NCBI RefSeq assembly: GCF_001456025.1
Contig: NZ_LMTZ01000035.1
Location: 115,181-179,180 of the forward strand
Source: Mastigocoleus testarum BC008
GTDB taxonomy: Bacteria > Cyanobacteriota > Cyanobacteriia > Cyanobacteriales > Nostocaceae
Direction: 5' to 3'
DNA length: 64,000 nucleotides
This document shows, piece after piece, positions 17,480-26,767 of this stretch (the first letter of the stretch is position 1; the number at the start of each line of letters is the position of its first letter). Made by a program: the position numbers and the translations under genes. Under the pieces are notes generated by a model. That model did no database searches. It was given only the letters and a program-made list of their open reading frames with translations, and was not told the DNA's origin.

Positions 17480-17956
17480 CTATTTTTCTTGCTTACAATA
17501 ATTTCCGATCTCTATTTCCAACCTATCTGATTGCTTCGCATATTTTGATGCAGTATTTAATGCTAGTTTAATATCTTTACGTGCCTTACGTATTTTCCCT
17601 CGACCAGATTTTGAAGCTTCTGCTACTTTTGAAGCACCTAATGCTTTACCAGCTTTATCCACTTCTCGACTCATATTGTTAAAAACCTGAGCAAAACTAT
17701 TTGTATATTCTCGGAGTTTTGGGTCTTCTAGATTAAGCCTTTCCAACTTCTCAGCGACTTTATCTAAATCTTGAGCTAGTTGTAAGCTGGTGACAACTTG
17801 GTATCCTTTCTTGCTTTGTACTAAGGATGTTCCTTCTTCTACTGTTTGAATTAAGCGTTGGCATTGTGCTTTTTTAGTCTCTTCACATGCGCCAACTAAT
17901 AAGGTCAGACTTAAACTCAGGGGAGTGATAATTTTAAATAAAATCCGAATAGACAT
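17480..17956 (-). CDS. Putative lipoprotein of unknown function
   Basis: 158 residues with an N-terminal signal and lipobox (LTLLVGAC, Cys24), so likely lipid-anchored in the cytoplasmic or outer membrane. The mature part is helical and charged, with KAQCQRLIQTVEEGTSLV, DLDKVAEKLERLNLEDPKLREYTNSFAQVFNNM and a basic stretch KSGRGKIRKARKDIKLALNTASKYAKQ. Small helical lipoproteins of this kind are widespread in cyanobacteria without an assigned role. It lies between the porin and the cobalt/nickel transporter, in the same direction as both, but with separate spacers. Confidence 0.75.
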   Translation of the reverse strand: MSIRILFKIITPLSLSLTLLVGACEETKKAQCQRLIQTVEEGTSLVQSKKGYQVVTSLQLAQDLDKVAEKLERLNLEDPKLREYTNSFAQVFNNMSREVDKAGKALGASKVAEASKSGRGKIRKARKDIKLALNTASKYAKQSDRLEIEIGNYCKQEK

Positions 17957-18259
17957 TAATTTTCTATATTAAATAATACTGAAATTATCATAACCAAGAG
18001 TAGAGTAATTTTACACATTAGCACTCATGTATTTAATCTACCTCGGTTTTAGGTGTCGAGTTGATAAAATGTGTATTTTAAAATAAATGTTCACTTTTAT
18101 GGGCAGACAAAAGGAAGCTTGGGAGCAGGAAGAGGTTTGAGAAACAAATTAGGCAAAAAGTCTTTATCCCCCATACTATCCCCTGCTCCTTGCCACCTTA
18201 TTAGATCAGTATTTTTACTGCCTATGATAAAAAAATAGTAATTTTATAGTCGAGTAATT
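17957..18259. other. Spacer with inverted GGAGCAGG/CCTGCTCC
   Basis: About 300 bp between cbiO and the lipoprotein gene. GGAGCAGG (18122-18129) and CCTGCTCC (18182-18189) form an inverted pair 52 bp apart, reminiscent of decayed GGGAGCAGG-type cyanobacterial repeats. No gene seen. Confidence 0.45.
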
Positions 18260-19012
18260 CTACCAGTCTAAGGGTAAACCTACTGCCTCCAAGCTTTCAC
18301 CATCTTGTAAAAGCAATTTTATGTCTTTGTCTATAACAACTTGTCCTCTCGATAGGACTAAAGCTCGCTGTGTAATTTTGCCAAGCCAATGCAGATCGTG
18401 GGAGGCAATCAACATTACTTCTACTGGTAAATTTATCAGCACTTCAGCCAAATTTCGCCGCCATTTAGGATCTAAACCATTAGTTGGTTCGTCTAATATG
18501 AGAATTTTTGGTTCTAAAGCTAAAATAGTTGCTAAAGCAGCTAATCTCCTTTGTCCCCCTGAAAGTTCATGTACCGAACGATTAGCATAAGCTTCTAAAT
18601 TAAAATCTGCTAATAACTTTCTGGCTTTATCCACAGCAACAGCTGCTGGTACCCCATAATTCCGGGGTCCAAATGCCACATCCTCTAAAATTGTCGGCAT
18701 AAATAATTGGTCATTAGCATCTTGAAAAGAAAAGCCAATATAACTCCGTATTTCTGGTAAAGTTTTCGTTTCTACAGGAGTACCGCGAATCCAGATTTTT
18801 CCAGAAGTTGGTTCTTTTAAGCCAATAAGGTTTTCTAACAAAGTACTTTTACCAGAGCCAGTAGCACCCATTAACGCGACTCTTTCCCCTGCATACAAGT
18901 TGAAAGAAATTTCCCTTAAGATAGGCTCTTGTTTGGAATAAGCATAAACTAATTTTTCTACTATCACTTCTGGTTTTGAGGTGATTGATTTTGAGGTGGT
19001 TAATTGTGACAT
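18260..19012 (-). CDS. cbiO: Co/Ni ECF transporter ATPase CbiO
   Basis: 250-residue ABC ATPase. Walker A GATGSGKST (49-57), Q-loop region FSFQDANDQLFMPTILEDVAFGPRNYGV (typical of energy-coupling-factor ATPases), signature LSGGQRR, Walker B LILDEPTNGLD and the switch His in ASHDLHWLG are all present. It energises cobalt or nickel import together with CbiMN and CbiQ encoded just upstream. The gap to cbiQ is large (362 bp) for such an operon. ATG at 19012. Metal specificity (Co2+ or Ni2+) cannot be decided from this subunit. Confidence 0.95.
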   Translation of the reverse strand: MSQLTTSKSITSKPEVIVEKLVYAYSKQEPILREISFNLYAGERVALMGATGSGKSTLLENLIGLKEPTSGKIWIRGTPVETKTLPEIRSYIGFSFQDANDQLFMPTILEDVAFGPRNYGVPAAVAVDKARKLLADFNLEAYANRSVHELSGGQRRLAALATILALEPKILILDEPTNGLDPKWRRNLAEVLINLPVEVMLIASHDLHWLGKITQRALVLSRGQVVIDKDIKLLLQDGESLEAVGLPLDW

Positions 19013-19374
19013 TTTGAGTTTTCTTTCGATCGATCTAATGAGGTGAAGTTAATCAGGACAAAACGCCCCCGAAAGGGCGCTCCTGTAATGCGAAGACAAA
19101 TAACAATGAAGATGAATAACTCGAAAGCAAGAGTCTGAAGACCAGTTAATCCTGAAATTCGAAAATAGAAAAACAAGAAATTAGAAAATAAACCACTAAT
19201 TGAGAAAAAATAACAGTTTATGTGGTTAGAATATCCGTAAAAGTGATGTGCGATCGCCAAAACTGACAGAAAATTTCTAATAAACTCTAAATTCTTGGGA
19301 AGAGTAAAGTAAGTCCTCAGAAGTAGTGACCCTAAATCCTAAGCCTTGATTGCTGTTCGAGTGTGAATTCGTAA
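19013..19374. other. Long spacer inside the cbi cluster
   Basis: Gap between cbiQ and cbiO. An 86-codon open frame on the minus strand (19000-19260) crosses it and overlaps the cbiO start, but its hydrophobic, unpatterned translation reads through a hairpin (CGCCC 19064-19068, GGGCG 19075-19079), so I do not call it a gene. The spacer may hold a promoter for cbiO or repeat debris. Confidence 0.45.
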
Positions 19375-20064
19375 TCAATCGAGGAGATAAGAACCTACAG
19401 TTAAACTAATTGCCATTGTACTACTGACAAACAAAGTAAAACGTTCTTTTGTTCTTAGTCCAGAATTTACTGGAAGTTGACCATTGTAACCGCGAGCTAC
19501 CATAGCAGCATGAACTCTTTCAGCACGGTCTAAACTGCGAAGAAAAAAGGCTCCAATCATCGCCGCACTGGTGTAACGAATCCAGCCAGCTGTACCTCCC
19601 AAACCACGTAATTTAGCGCTACGCTGCATTCGAGTTACTTCTAACAACAATATTTCTAAGTACTGCCCAGCTAAAAGTAAGCTTTCTTTGAAGGCTTTGG
19701 GTAGTGGCAAATCTTTAAGGGCGATACCAAAGCTATGGGGAGGTAAAGTTAGCAAAAAGCTATTCATAGTTACCAGACAAACTAAAGAACGAACCAGTAA
19801 AAAACTTGCTCGTTCCCACCCTAAAGGTAAAGCCATTACAGATAGAAAGACTAATTCTAGACTTAACAATCCTGTTAATTTGCGGATATTAGCCTGCAAG
19901 AAAATAGCCCATAAAATTGCTATTACCCCATAACATAGGAGCCAGTACCAAGCTCCTAATTTTAGTAAAGCTGTTCCAATTACGATAATCAGCGACAAAT
20001 GTAATTTTAATGATAGAGAGACTCGATCAAGCATTCTTTGGTTTAACAATTTTGGCAATTCCAA
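19375..20064 (-). CDS. cbiQ: Co/Ni ECF transporter transmembrane subunit CbiQ
   Basis: 229 residues with five or so membrane helices (LHLSLIIVIGTALLKLG, WLLCYGVIAILWAIFL, SLELVFLSVMALPLGW, FVSSTMAISLTVGSYLL). The cytoplasmic coupling helices carry the family's conserved Ala-Arg-Gly patterns: EVTRMQRSAKLRGLGGTAG and DRAERVHAAMVARGYNG. CbiQ links the ATPase CbiO to the substrate-binding CbiM. The first ATG overlaps cbiM by 38 bp; a second one at 20034 (MLDRVSLSLKLHL) overlaps by only 8 bp and is an equally good or better start. No ribosome binding site decides it. Translation is probably coupled to cbiM. Confidence 0.93.
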   Translation of the reverse strand: MELPKLLNQRMLDRVSLSLKLHLSLIIVIGTALLKLGAWYWLLCYGVIAILWAIFLQANIRKLTGLLSLELVFLSVMALPLGWERASFLLVRSLVCLVTMNSFLLTLPPHSFGIALKDLPLPKAFKESLLLAGQYLEILLLEVTRMQRSAKLRGLGGTAGWIRYTSAAMIGAFFLRSLDRAERVHAAMVARGYNGQLPVNSGLRTKERFTLFVSSTMAISLTVGSYLLD

Positions 20065-20950
20065 AAGCTACAGCAAAACAAACAACCGACCCTAAAACTC
20101 CAGCAATGCTAGTACCTACTCCCTCATTACCATTAAATGTATAGTCTGAAAATGGTGTGGGTAAAGATACTCGCACGTTATCTGCTAGACCTATAAATCC
20201 GTTGTCCTCAGCCACCCTTTCTAAACCATCGGGCCAAGCCGAAGCAAACAAAGATAACACTCCCGCAATCAATAAAATACTGATAACTGGAACTACCCAA
20301 CCGCGAACTTGTTTCTCTTCTCCTGGTAATAGGTCCGGTCTAGCTTGAGAAAGATAGGCTAATACTCCACCGGTGATTAATCCTTCTCCAATACCAATCA
20401 AGATATGAACACCAGTCATCGCTGGTAAAACAATATTTACCTTTCCAGTACCGGATATGCTAAGTTCAATTGCTGCAAAAATTGCCGCCGCGACTACACT
20501 TAATGCAGCCGCAATTCCACCAGCAAGAGGTAAACGACTTTTAGACCCACCCAGCAATCGTTGCAAAGTTTGAGTTAATATCCATGCTACCCAAACTCCA
20601 ATTACAGCCATATTAAAAATATTGGCTCCTAAAGCTGTAATACCGCCATCAGCAAATAATACCGCCTGAATAATTAAAACAGTAGCAATACACAATGCAC
20701 CAGCCCAAGGACTACCCAAAACAATCGCTGCTAATGCTCCACCTAGTAAATGACCGCTAGTGCCGCCAGCTACAGGAAAATTTATCATCTGCGCTGCAAA
20801 GATAAAGGCTGTAGTTAAACCTAATACAGGGGCACGACGAATACCAAAAGCCTCTTTGGAGCGTCCTAATGCCAAACCTAATACTGCTACACTTGCCAAA
20901 CTTGTAGCTGCTGCTACAGATGGAGAAACAAAACCATCTGGTATATGCAT
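20027..20950 (-). CDS. cbiM: Fused CbiM-CbiN cobalt/nickel transport protein
   Basis: 307 residues from the ATG at 20950. This start is chosen because the protein must begin MHIPDGF: the free N-terminal Met1 and His2 bind the metal in this family, with a further His in GTSGHLLGG (H67). The in-frame extension back to 21007 would bury these residues. Residues 1-205 are the CbiM substrate-binding membrane domain. The C-terminal part holds a PDGLE/CbiN-like module (SAWPDGLERVAEDNGF then a last helix AGVLGSVVCFAVAFGIAKIV). Together with CbiQ and CbiO it imports Co2+ (for B12) or Ni2+ (for urease or hydrogenase). I could not see a cobalamin riboswitch in the leader. Confidence 0.94.
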   Translation of the reverse strand: MHIPDGFVSPSVAAATSLASVAVLGLALGRSKEAFGIRRAPVLGLTTAFIFAAQMINFPVAGGTSGHLLGGALAAIVLGSPWAGALCIATVLIIQAVLFADGGITALGANIFNMAVIGVWVAWILTQTLQRLLGGSKSRLPLAGGIAAALSVVAAAIFAAIELSISGTGKVNIVLPAMTGVHILIGIGEGLITGGVLAYLSQARPDLLPGEEKQVRGWVVPVISILLIAGVLSLFASAWPDGLERVAEDNGFIGLADNVRVSLPTPFSDYTFNGNEGVGTSIAGVLGSVVCFAVAFGIAKIVKPKNA

Positions 20951-21300
20951 AATTTTTCGATTAATTAGTGATATAAACCAACAAAAAATACTGTAGCTAA
21001 TACGCAATCTTCTATGTATTAAATATTGTTTGAGTTATTTTTTCAATACCCCTATAGGGCATTTTATAAGTTTTTTCATCAATACTAGTGCTTTATTATA
21101 TGTTGCTAAATATACTTGTGTTTCGCGATGTAAACTTTATGTAACTTACTTTAATTTGTTGTCTAAAAGTCATTATTAGGTGTAGTGAATTTCTGTAAAT
21201 ATAAAGTTCACTTTAGGAATGAAATTTGTTAGTCTTAACTCTCTTGTTGTTTAATATTTTAGTTGTTAAATACATATAGCACTTATCAATCAACTTAACT
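20951..21300. other. Divergent regulatory region of cbiM and the thioesterase gene
   Basis: 350 bp without a gene. It contains a perfect palindrome CCCTATAGGG at 21050-21059, about 100 bp before cbiM, a possible regulator site. The rest is AT-rich. No riboswitch-like fold recognised by eye. Confidence 0.4.
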
Positions 21301-21798
21301 ATGTTGGAAGAAAAAACAGAGCAACCAAAATTACCTACTAGCGCCATAGATCGTATTTCACATCAAGCATTTGATGACTGGTTTGAATATCCCATCAGAG
21401 TACAACCTCACCATACGGATTACCTTGGTGTTGTTTGGCATGGTACTTACGTTGCTTGGCTGGAGGAAGCAAGGATAGAATGTTTGCGCTCGATAGGGGT
21501 TAATTATGAAGATCTAGTTGCTTTGGGCTGCGATCTACCGGTTGTTGAGCTTTCTATACGCTATCACCAGTCTTTAAAACTAGGGACTACTGCTATGGTT
21601 AAGACTCGTATGGCTGAAGTAACGGGTGTAAGGATTAATTGGGATTATGCTATTACTTCTGCCGATATACAAGAACTATATTTAACTGCTCGGGTAACCT
21701 TGGTAGCTTTAGATCGCGAAAAGGGTAAAATTATGCGTCAGTTACCTGCAAATGTAAAGGATGCACTTGCAAGAATTTCAGGAACCACAAAAAAATAA
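21301..21798 (+). CDS. Acyl-CoA thioesterase, YbgC/4HBT hot-dog family
   Basis: 165 residues, single hot-dog domain. The region YPIRVQPHHTDYLGVVWHGTYVAWLEEARIECLRSIGV carries the 4HBT pattern (D-x-x-G-x-V-x-H-x-x-Y, with Asp and His in the usual catalytic positions). Then come DLPVVELSIRYHQSLKLGTTAMVKTRM and LYLTARVTLVALDREKGKIMR. The family hydrolyses acyl-CoA thioesters; in cyanobacteria some members cleave 1,4-dihydroxy-2-naphthoyl-CoA for phylloquinone, but that cannot be told here. It has a 20-30 residue N-terminal extension that is polar and probably unstructured. Single gene, divergent from cbiM. Confidence 0.88.
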   Translation: MLEEKTEQPKLPTSAIDRISHQAFDDWFEYPIRVQPHHTDYLGVVWHGTYVAWLEEARIECLRSIGVNYEDLVALGCDLPVVELSIRYHQSLKLGTTAMVKTRMAEVTGVRINWDYAITSADIQELYLTARVTLVALDREKGKIMRQLPANVKDALARISGTTKK

Positions 21799-22255
21799 TT
21801 TATTTGCTAAACTTCATTGGCTAAATAATTTAATAGGCTAGATATTTAGTCCCTAATTCCTGAAAAATTTACTGTAAGGGAACTTTCTCAAATGATGTGG
21901 TGTGGGCTGTGCCCACTTTACAAAAAAAATATTACTTTGGATGTGTTTTTCGGTACTAAGACACAATTTTATACCCTTAAATTATTATTGTGGTGCAAAA
22001 TTATGAATTATGGAAAAGTGATTGTTTATTAACTACAATTTGGAATAAATGCATTTAATTGTATATTGGGATTCTGGCAGTTTCATTTTGGAATTTCATT
22101 TTGGTATCTGAGTGAAATTAATTAACAATTTTGAATTCAAAATATTGAGTCAGGAATATTGAATTAGGAATAAGAAATATTCATAGGGAACCTATATGTC
22201 ATTTGATACTAAATATATAGATTATTTTACCTCAGTACTTGTATTGTGGAGTAAT
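21799..22255. other. Gene-free spacer
   Basis: AT-rich region between convergent genes. A small perfect hairpin GTGGGC-TGT-GCCCAC at 21902-21916 is the only clear structure. No gene seen. Confidence 0.5.
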
Positions 22256-22489
22256 TTAATTATTAGTGTCTATTAAGTCTTTAATGGCATCGTTGTTTTC
22301 AATTGCTCCGGATACCTTTTGTAAGAATTCAAATACGTAACCCACAACATCAAAAGGACTAATATCAAATCCAATCTTTAATAAAACAATAATTGCAGCA
22401 ACAGTTAGAGCTAGTTTTACTGTAGTCTTAACTACTTTAACCAATATTGTAAAGACAATCCAAGCGACTATGAAAGTCAGAATAATCAT
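22256..22489 (-). CDS. Small membrane protein, 77 aa
   Basis: Using the ATG at 22489 (MIILTFIVAWIVFTILVKVV) gives 77 residues; the longer frame to 22519 adds only ten polar residues. There are two hydrophobic segments (residues 1-19 and 27-45) followed by an amphipathic end with Asp and Asn (AIENNDAIKDLIDTNN). Small proteins like this are common in cyanobacteria, function unknown. Real-gene status is supported by the consistent amphipathic pattern, but no ribosome binding site is obvious. Confidence 0.55.
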   Translation of the reverse strand: MIILTFIVAWIVFTILVKVVKTTVKLALTVAAIIVLLKIGFDISPFDVVGYVFEFLQKVSGAIENNDAIKDLIDTNN

Positions 22490-22982
22490 AGAGTTATATT
22501 CCTTGTATAATAGCCCCAATAATCGCCCTGCTCACTAAGCTATATATTGTCGCTCTTAGGCTAGGAGACATCAATCTAAAATAATGTGGCTGGTATACAG
22601 CTCGCCATCACTAGAATTAGGAGTTTAAATTCAAGTACTAATATATACGATAAAATAGCAATTTTTGGGATATTTTATATGTAATGAATAATATTTCAGA
22701 TAAATAAGAAAAATGATGTAAAAAACTATATTATGTCAAATACTTTTCAATGCATAGATATACTTCGAAATCAAAAAGTATCTGCTATTGTTTTTCGGTT
22801 ACTGAGTGTGCCGATCTATTTTATATTTTCGGCTTGTTAAGCCCATCCACTACACAAATTGGGAATTCCAACTGAAACAGAGAATACAAAACAAGTAGTT
22901 TCCTCGTTCTAAAGCGTAAAGCCATATTACTTCTAAAATACCCTATCTGTCTTGTGCGTTATGATACCGACTGTATAATTTT

Positions 22983-23037
22983 TGTAAAGACGCAAAACCA
23001 TGACCTTACGGTCACCCTCAGTGCTTTACGTCTCTAC
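22983..23037 (+). repeat. GTAAAGACG / CGTCTCTAC dispersed repeat
   Basis: A GTAAAGACG half (about 22984-22992) and a CGTCTCTAC half (about 23029-23037) face each other around a short insert. The same core (GTAGAGACGTAG/CTACGTCTCT) forms the terminator-like hairpin after glutamate synthase at 26768-26792. This matches a dispersed repeat type frequent in Nostocales. Confidence 0.6.
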
Positions 23038-23076
23038 ATTAAAAATTGATGTTTGGATATTATGGTTGGTCGACAC

Positions 23077-23100
23077 TCCCGCGCCCTAAAGGTCGTGGGA
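23077..23100 (+). repeat. IS200/IS605-end-like imperfect hairpin
   Basis: TCCCGCGCCC-TAAA-GGTCGTGGGA pairs over ten positions with one mismatch and one G-T pair. Such CTCCC.CGCC...GG.CG.GGGA hairpins resemble the subterminal structures of cyanobacterial IS200/IS605 (TnpB) elements. No transposase gene is next to it, so it would be a solo end or a miniature derivative. It lacks the T-run expected of a terminator. Confidence 0.5.
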
Positions 23101-23185
23101 TGTAGCGCTCCGGCACTATAAACCAAATAACAAATTGGATATTAAATTTCCTCAAAATTCTCAACAATTGTCAGCAATCGAGAAT

Positions 23186-24382
23186 TCATCGTAAAGAAAT
23201 TACATCGCTCGAAGATTTTAACTCTTGGGTAACCTGTAAAACTTCTTGCCTTGCCCACCGGTCTGCAGTCAAAATATCATCTAAGGTTGGATTCAAACGA
23301 TTGCGATCGCGGTGACGGTCACAAACTAATTCTATACTGCGGGGAATATCTAGAAACTTAATTTTTTCTTCCAAGAATAGGGCTACTGCTTGTTCATTTG
23401 CAGCATTTAATACTGCTGGCATTGAACCACCTGCTTGACCCGCAGTATAAGCTAAATTCATGCAAGGATACTTTTGATGATCGGGTTCGCGGAAAGTTAA
23501 ATTTCCAGCTTTTACTAAATCTAACCTTTCCCACTCAGTATAAATACGTTCGGGGAAAGATAAAGCATATAGTAAAGGTAAGCGCATATCCGGCCAACCC
23601 AACTGGGCCAAAACAGAAGTATCTTGTAATTCAATGAGGGAGTGGATAATGCTTTGAGGATGAATAACAATCTGAATGTTAGAATAGTCCAACCCAAATA
23701 AAAAGTGTGCCTCAATTACTTCTAAACCCTTATTCATCAAAGTGGCAGAGTCCACAGTAATTTTTCGCCCCATTGACCAATTGGGATGCTTAAGGGCATC
23801 TGCAACTGTAACCTGTGCTAATTTTTCAGTTTCCCAGTCGCGAAAAGCACCACCAGAAGCAGTTAATAAGATTTTCCGCAAACCACCTTCCGGTACACCT
23901 TGCAAACATTGAAAAATTGCTGAATGTTCGGAGTCTGCAGGTAATAGTTTAACACCATGCTTTGCTACTAAAGGTAGAACGACTGGACCCCCAGCAATTA
24001 AGGTTTCTTTATTTGCCAAAGCTATATCTTTACCAGCTTCAATTGCAGCAACTGTCGGTAGCAAACCCGCACAACCAACAATTCCTGTAACTACAGTTTC
24101 TGCATCACCATGACGGGCAACTTCTATTACTCCTTCATTTCCCGCAAGTAAAATAGGTTGCGGATCGACATCTTTAATAGCTTCTTTTAGCTCGGGTAAC
24201 TTTTCTTCAGCAAAAATTGCTGCAATAATGGGCTTAAACTGCTTAATTTGAGCAGCCAACATTTCCACATTCCGTCCGGCTGCTATTCCCACAATCCTGA
24301 ACTTTTCTGGATTTTGAGCTACAATTTCTAACGTCTGGGTACCAATAGAACCTGTTGAACCAAGAAGTGTAATCGCTTTCAC
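23186..24382 (-). CDS. dxr: 1-deoxy-D-xylulose 5-phosphate reductoisomerase
   Basis: Dxr (IspC) makes 2-C-methyl-D-erythritol 4-phosphate from DXP with NADPH, the first committed step of the MEP isoprenoid pathway feeding carotenoids, the phytol tail and quinones. 398 residues, normal length. The NADPH site [14 protein letters not shown] is at residues 8-21. [27 protein letters not shown] (metal-binding Asp and catalytic loop), LTASGGAF, the flexible-loop region [31 protein letters not shown], and [13 protein letters not shown] are all intact. Stands alone on the minus strand with a long upstream spacer. Confidence 0.98.
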   Translation of the reverse strand: MKAITLLGSTGSIGTQTLEIVAQNPEKFRIVGIAAGRNVEMLAAQIKQFKPIIAAIFAEEKLPELKEAIKDVDPQPILLAGNEGVIEVARHGDAETVVTGIVGCAGLLPTVAAIEAGKDIALANKETLIAGGPVVLPLVAKHGVKLLPADSEHSAIFQCLQGVPEGGLRKILLTASGGAFRDWETEKLAQVTVADALKHPNWSMGRKITVDSATLMNKGLEVIEAHFLFGLDYSNIQIVIHPQSIIHSLIELQDTSVLAQLGWPDMRLPLLYALSFPERIYTEWERLDLVKAGNLTFREPDHQKYPCMNLAYTAGQAGGSMPAVLNAANEQAVALFLEEKIKFLDIPRSIELVCDRHRDRNRLNPTLDDILTADRWARQEVLQVTQELKSSSDVISLR

Positions 24383-25598
24383 AATTGCTTATCAGATGAA
24401 AAGACAACTCCACTATAAATTGCTTGGGACACTCAAGGAAGAATCAGGGGATTGAGGACTAGAATTCGGGGATCGGAGACTTACAATCCCACTGACAATG
24501 GTTACTATCTATAAAAGTTATTTCATAAACCAATTACAAACTGCATCATTATTAGCTATTTCAATACTTTGCAGTTTTCCCGCTAGAATGTTTGTACTGT
24601 TACCGGAGTTATTACCTATTCGTAGAATTTACAATACCTAAGGTTAAATACGCATCCCATTAAAACTGACTGAAGAATCTTTAAAATTAATGTTTTTCAG
24701 CGAAATATTTGCCTGTAGAAAGTTACTTTAATTTATTATTTATTTTTCCTATTTTGGGTCTTTAATTATACTGGTGGCACACAGTATAATATTCAAAATT
24801 ACACACAAAGTTTATACTGACTTGATGTTAAGTAAATACTGAATAAAATGTTGTATTAGACACATTGTATTTTATGCTTAATTATACAAGCATGATATTA
24901 TTTGTTATAATTATCTTGTGGAACGCTAGGGTTGTCAGTCGAGATAAACTTCAGTATTTATACTGTCAACACAAATATCTAGAGTGTAATATCAATAATG
25001 TAGGGTTGTAAGGAACTAACCCTGGAAATATAAACTAATAATTTAATATTTCCTTAAAAATTGTTCTTGTCGTGTTCAAATATTTAGTTTTTTGAACCAT
25101 TCATCAATTATAAAAAAACAAGTACTAATAATGCATTATTTAGTACTAATTTATTTGATGTTGATAAAGTAAAAATAATGATATTTCGAGAGTATTAGTA
25201 CTAAGAATAATAAAGCTAATAGTTAACTTTTGCTTAGTTTAAATCAAGAAAAATCAAATTATCTTTAGGTATAAATTTAACTTTGTCTTTAACAGTAATA
25301 TTCTGAGGTAATACTAAAATATACATTGTCAATGATGAAGGTAATATTTTGCATTCAATAATATTTAATATCCTCTCAAAAAATATTAGTTTTCCGTTGC
25401 TTTAATCTCACTTTTTGTGATGCTTAGACATAAACAAAGTCCGTAAAATCAACTAACCTCCTTTTGTGCTCTTTGTTGATGAAATCTGTTAATTTCTGGA
25501 TTATCAGACAATCAATGAGTATTTATCTATATGGATCTGTAATTATCACCAACCGCCAGTCAAACTTCTGACGTTTACACCCTTGAAGGAGTTATGAA
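24383..25598. other. 1.2-kb gene-free AT-rich region
   Basis: Longest spacer in the window, between divergent dxr and the polysaccharide deacetylase gene. I see no convincing open frame or tRNA. Structures: small hairpin AGGGTT/AACCCT (25002-25023) and a near-perfect 27-bp palindrome at 25121-25147, with a third AGTACT at 25197-25202. AAGGAG at 25586-25591 serves the deacetylase. Confidence 0.6.
25121..25147. promoter_or_regulatory. Near-perfect 27-bp palindrome, candidate operator
   Basis: AGTACT at 25121-25126, the perfect palindrome AATAATGCATTATT at 25127-25140, one unpaired T, and AGTACT at 25142-25147. Removing the T makes a perfect 26-bp palindrome. A further ATTAGTACT lies at 25194-25202. 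The symmetry suggests binding of a dimeric regulator, or a cruciform/hairpin; no regulator is identified. Confidence 0.4.
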
Positions 25599-26513
25599 GT
25601 GGAGAAGAATAAGTTCTTTGCTTGGCCCCAAAGTATACTAATTGGGCTGGCAGCATTAGGTGGTACTCTTAGTTTAAGTTGGATTATGCCAATTAAACCA
25701 AGTCTTTTTGAACTGGGGAGTACTAATGCTGTAGATGCGAGCCCAGAAAAGCTGTTAGCTAAGCCACAAACTCAGAAACAAATTGAATATTTCAAGTTAG
25801 CAATGCTAGCTACTTGGCAAAAAGAAGCACGAGGAAAAGGTTTATATCACACCGTACCAAAAACTTTTTTTGGCAAAACTATTAATTCAGCAAAACTTTC
25901 TAGCGAACATAAAGTAATTGCTCTAACTTTTGATGATGGACCTTGGCCGGGATATACTGCACAAATACTAGATATTCTAAAAAAAAATCAGGTTAAGGGT
26001 ACATTTTTTGTAGTCGGGCAAATGTTGCAAACTTACCCGCACTTGGGTAAAAGGATAGTAGATGAAGGTCATACGATCGCAAATCATACATGGCACCACT
26101 GGTATCACTATTTTAATAAACAGGCTGCTGCATTTGAAATAGACCGCACCAGTAATTTGATTTATGAAACCACTGGTGTGAAAACAACCTTATTTCGACC
26201 ACCAGGAGGAAAATTACACAATGGTTTAGCAGCTTATGCTAGAAGTAAAAACTATACCGTAGTTATGTGGTCTGCTGATTCGATAGATTACAAACGTCAA
26301 TCACCATCAACTTTGATTGATCGCGTAATGGGACAGTCTACTCCTGGTGGGATAGTATTAATGCATGATGGTGGTGGAAATCGCTCTAATACTGTAGCTG
26401 CTCTACCGACGATGATTAAAAAATATCAGGAGCAAGGCTACCGTTTCGTGACTATTCCAGAATTATTAGAACTTAAAGAAAAACATCAACAAGTAGCATC
26501 TACAAAAAAATAA
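25599..26513 (+). CDS. Polysaccharide deacetylase (NodB domain, CE4)
   Basis: 304 residues; GTG start at 25599 preceded by AAGGAG at 25586-25591 (an ATG nearby is out of frame). An N-terminal hydrophobic segment (11-30) acts as signal anchor, so the enzyme works outside the cytoplasmic membrane. The NodB domain spans about 105-295: TFDDGP (110-115, catalytic Asp and metal Asp), HTWHH (metal His163 and His167), RPPGG (200-204), WSADSIDY and LMHDGG (His256). It probably removes acetyl groups from peptidoglycan or exopolysaccharide sugars. All catalytic motifs are intact. Single gene with a 1.2-kb upstream spacer. Confidence 0.95.
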   Translation: MEKNKFFAWPQSILIGLAALGGTLSLSWIMPIKPSLFELGSTNAVDASPEKLLAKPQTQKQIEYFKLAMLATWQKEARGKGLYHTVPKTFFGKTINSAKLSSEHKVIALTFDDGPWPGYTAQILDILKKNQVKGTFFVVGQMLQTYPHLGKRIVDEGHTIANHTWHHWYHYFNKQAAAFEIDRTSNLIYETTGVKTTLFRPPGGKLHNGLAAYARSKNYTVVMWSADSIDYKRQSPSTLIDRVMGQSTPGGIVLMHDGGGNRSNTVAALPTMIKKYQEQGYRFVTIPELLELKEKHQQVASTKK

Positions 26514-26535
26514 AGATTACTTCGATTTATTAAAA

Positions 26536-26573
26536 TTTTGTGATTTTGTTTTGTGATTTTGTTTTGTGATTTT
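26536..26573 (+). repeat. Three 13-bp TTTTGTGATTTTG tandem copies
   Basis: Two full and one nearly full copy of TTTTGTGATTTTG follow the deacetylase stop codon by about 20 bases. Confidence 0.85.
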
Positions 26574-26767
26574 TAATTGCAAGAAAGCGAAATTTAATAT
26601 AAACAATTTGTTCCCTATTGATACATTAAACCACTGATTTCGATTGATTATTCCCAATGTAAAAATACTTACAACATTTTTGGAAAAACAAAACAAGCAG
26701 TAATACTTTGATTGAATAATCGTTGTAACTTCTTCTTTAAGGGTAGATTCCTGTATTAAAACTTCGT

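Larger units (their letters stand above)
22490..23185. other. Spacer with dispersed repeat and transposon-end-like hairpin
   Basis: About 700 bp without a gene. It holds an inverted GTAAAGACG...CGTCTCTAC repeat (22983-23037) and the hairpin at 23077-23100. The rest is AT-rich without visible coding signal. Confidence 0.55.

Noticed and set aside
19000..19260. 86-codon hydrophobic frame between cbiQ and cbiO
   Set aside because: It overlaps cbiO, reads through a GC-rich hairpin and has no recognisable pattern.
20951..21300. Possible cobalamin riboswitch before cbiM
   Set aside because: No B12-box-like sequence or matching fold was recognised; only a 10-bp palindrome is visible.
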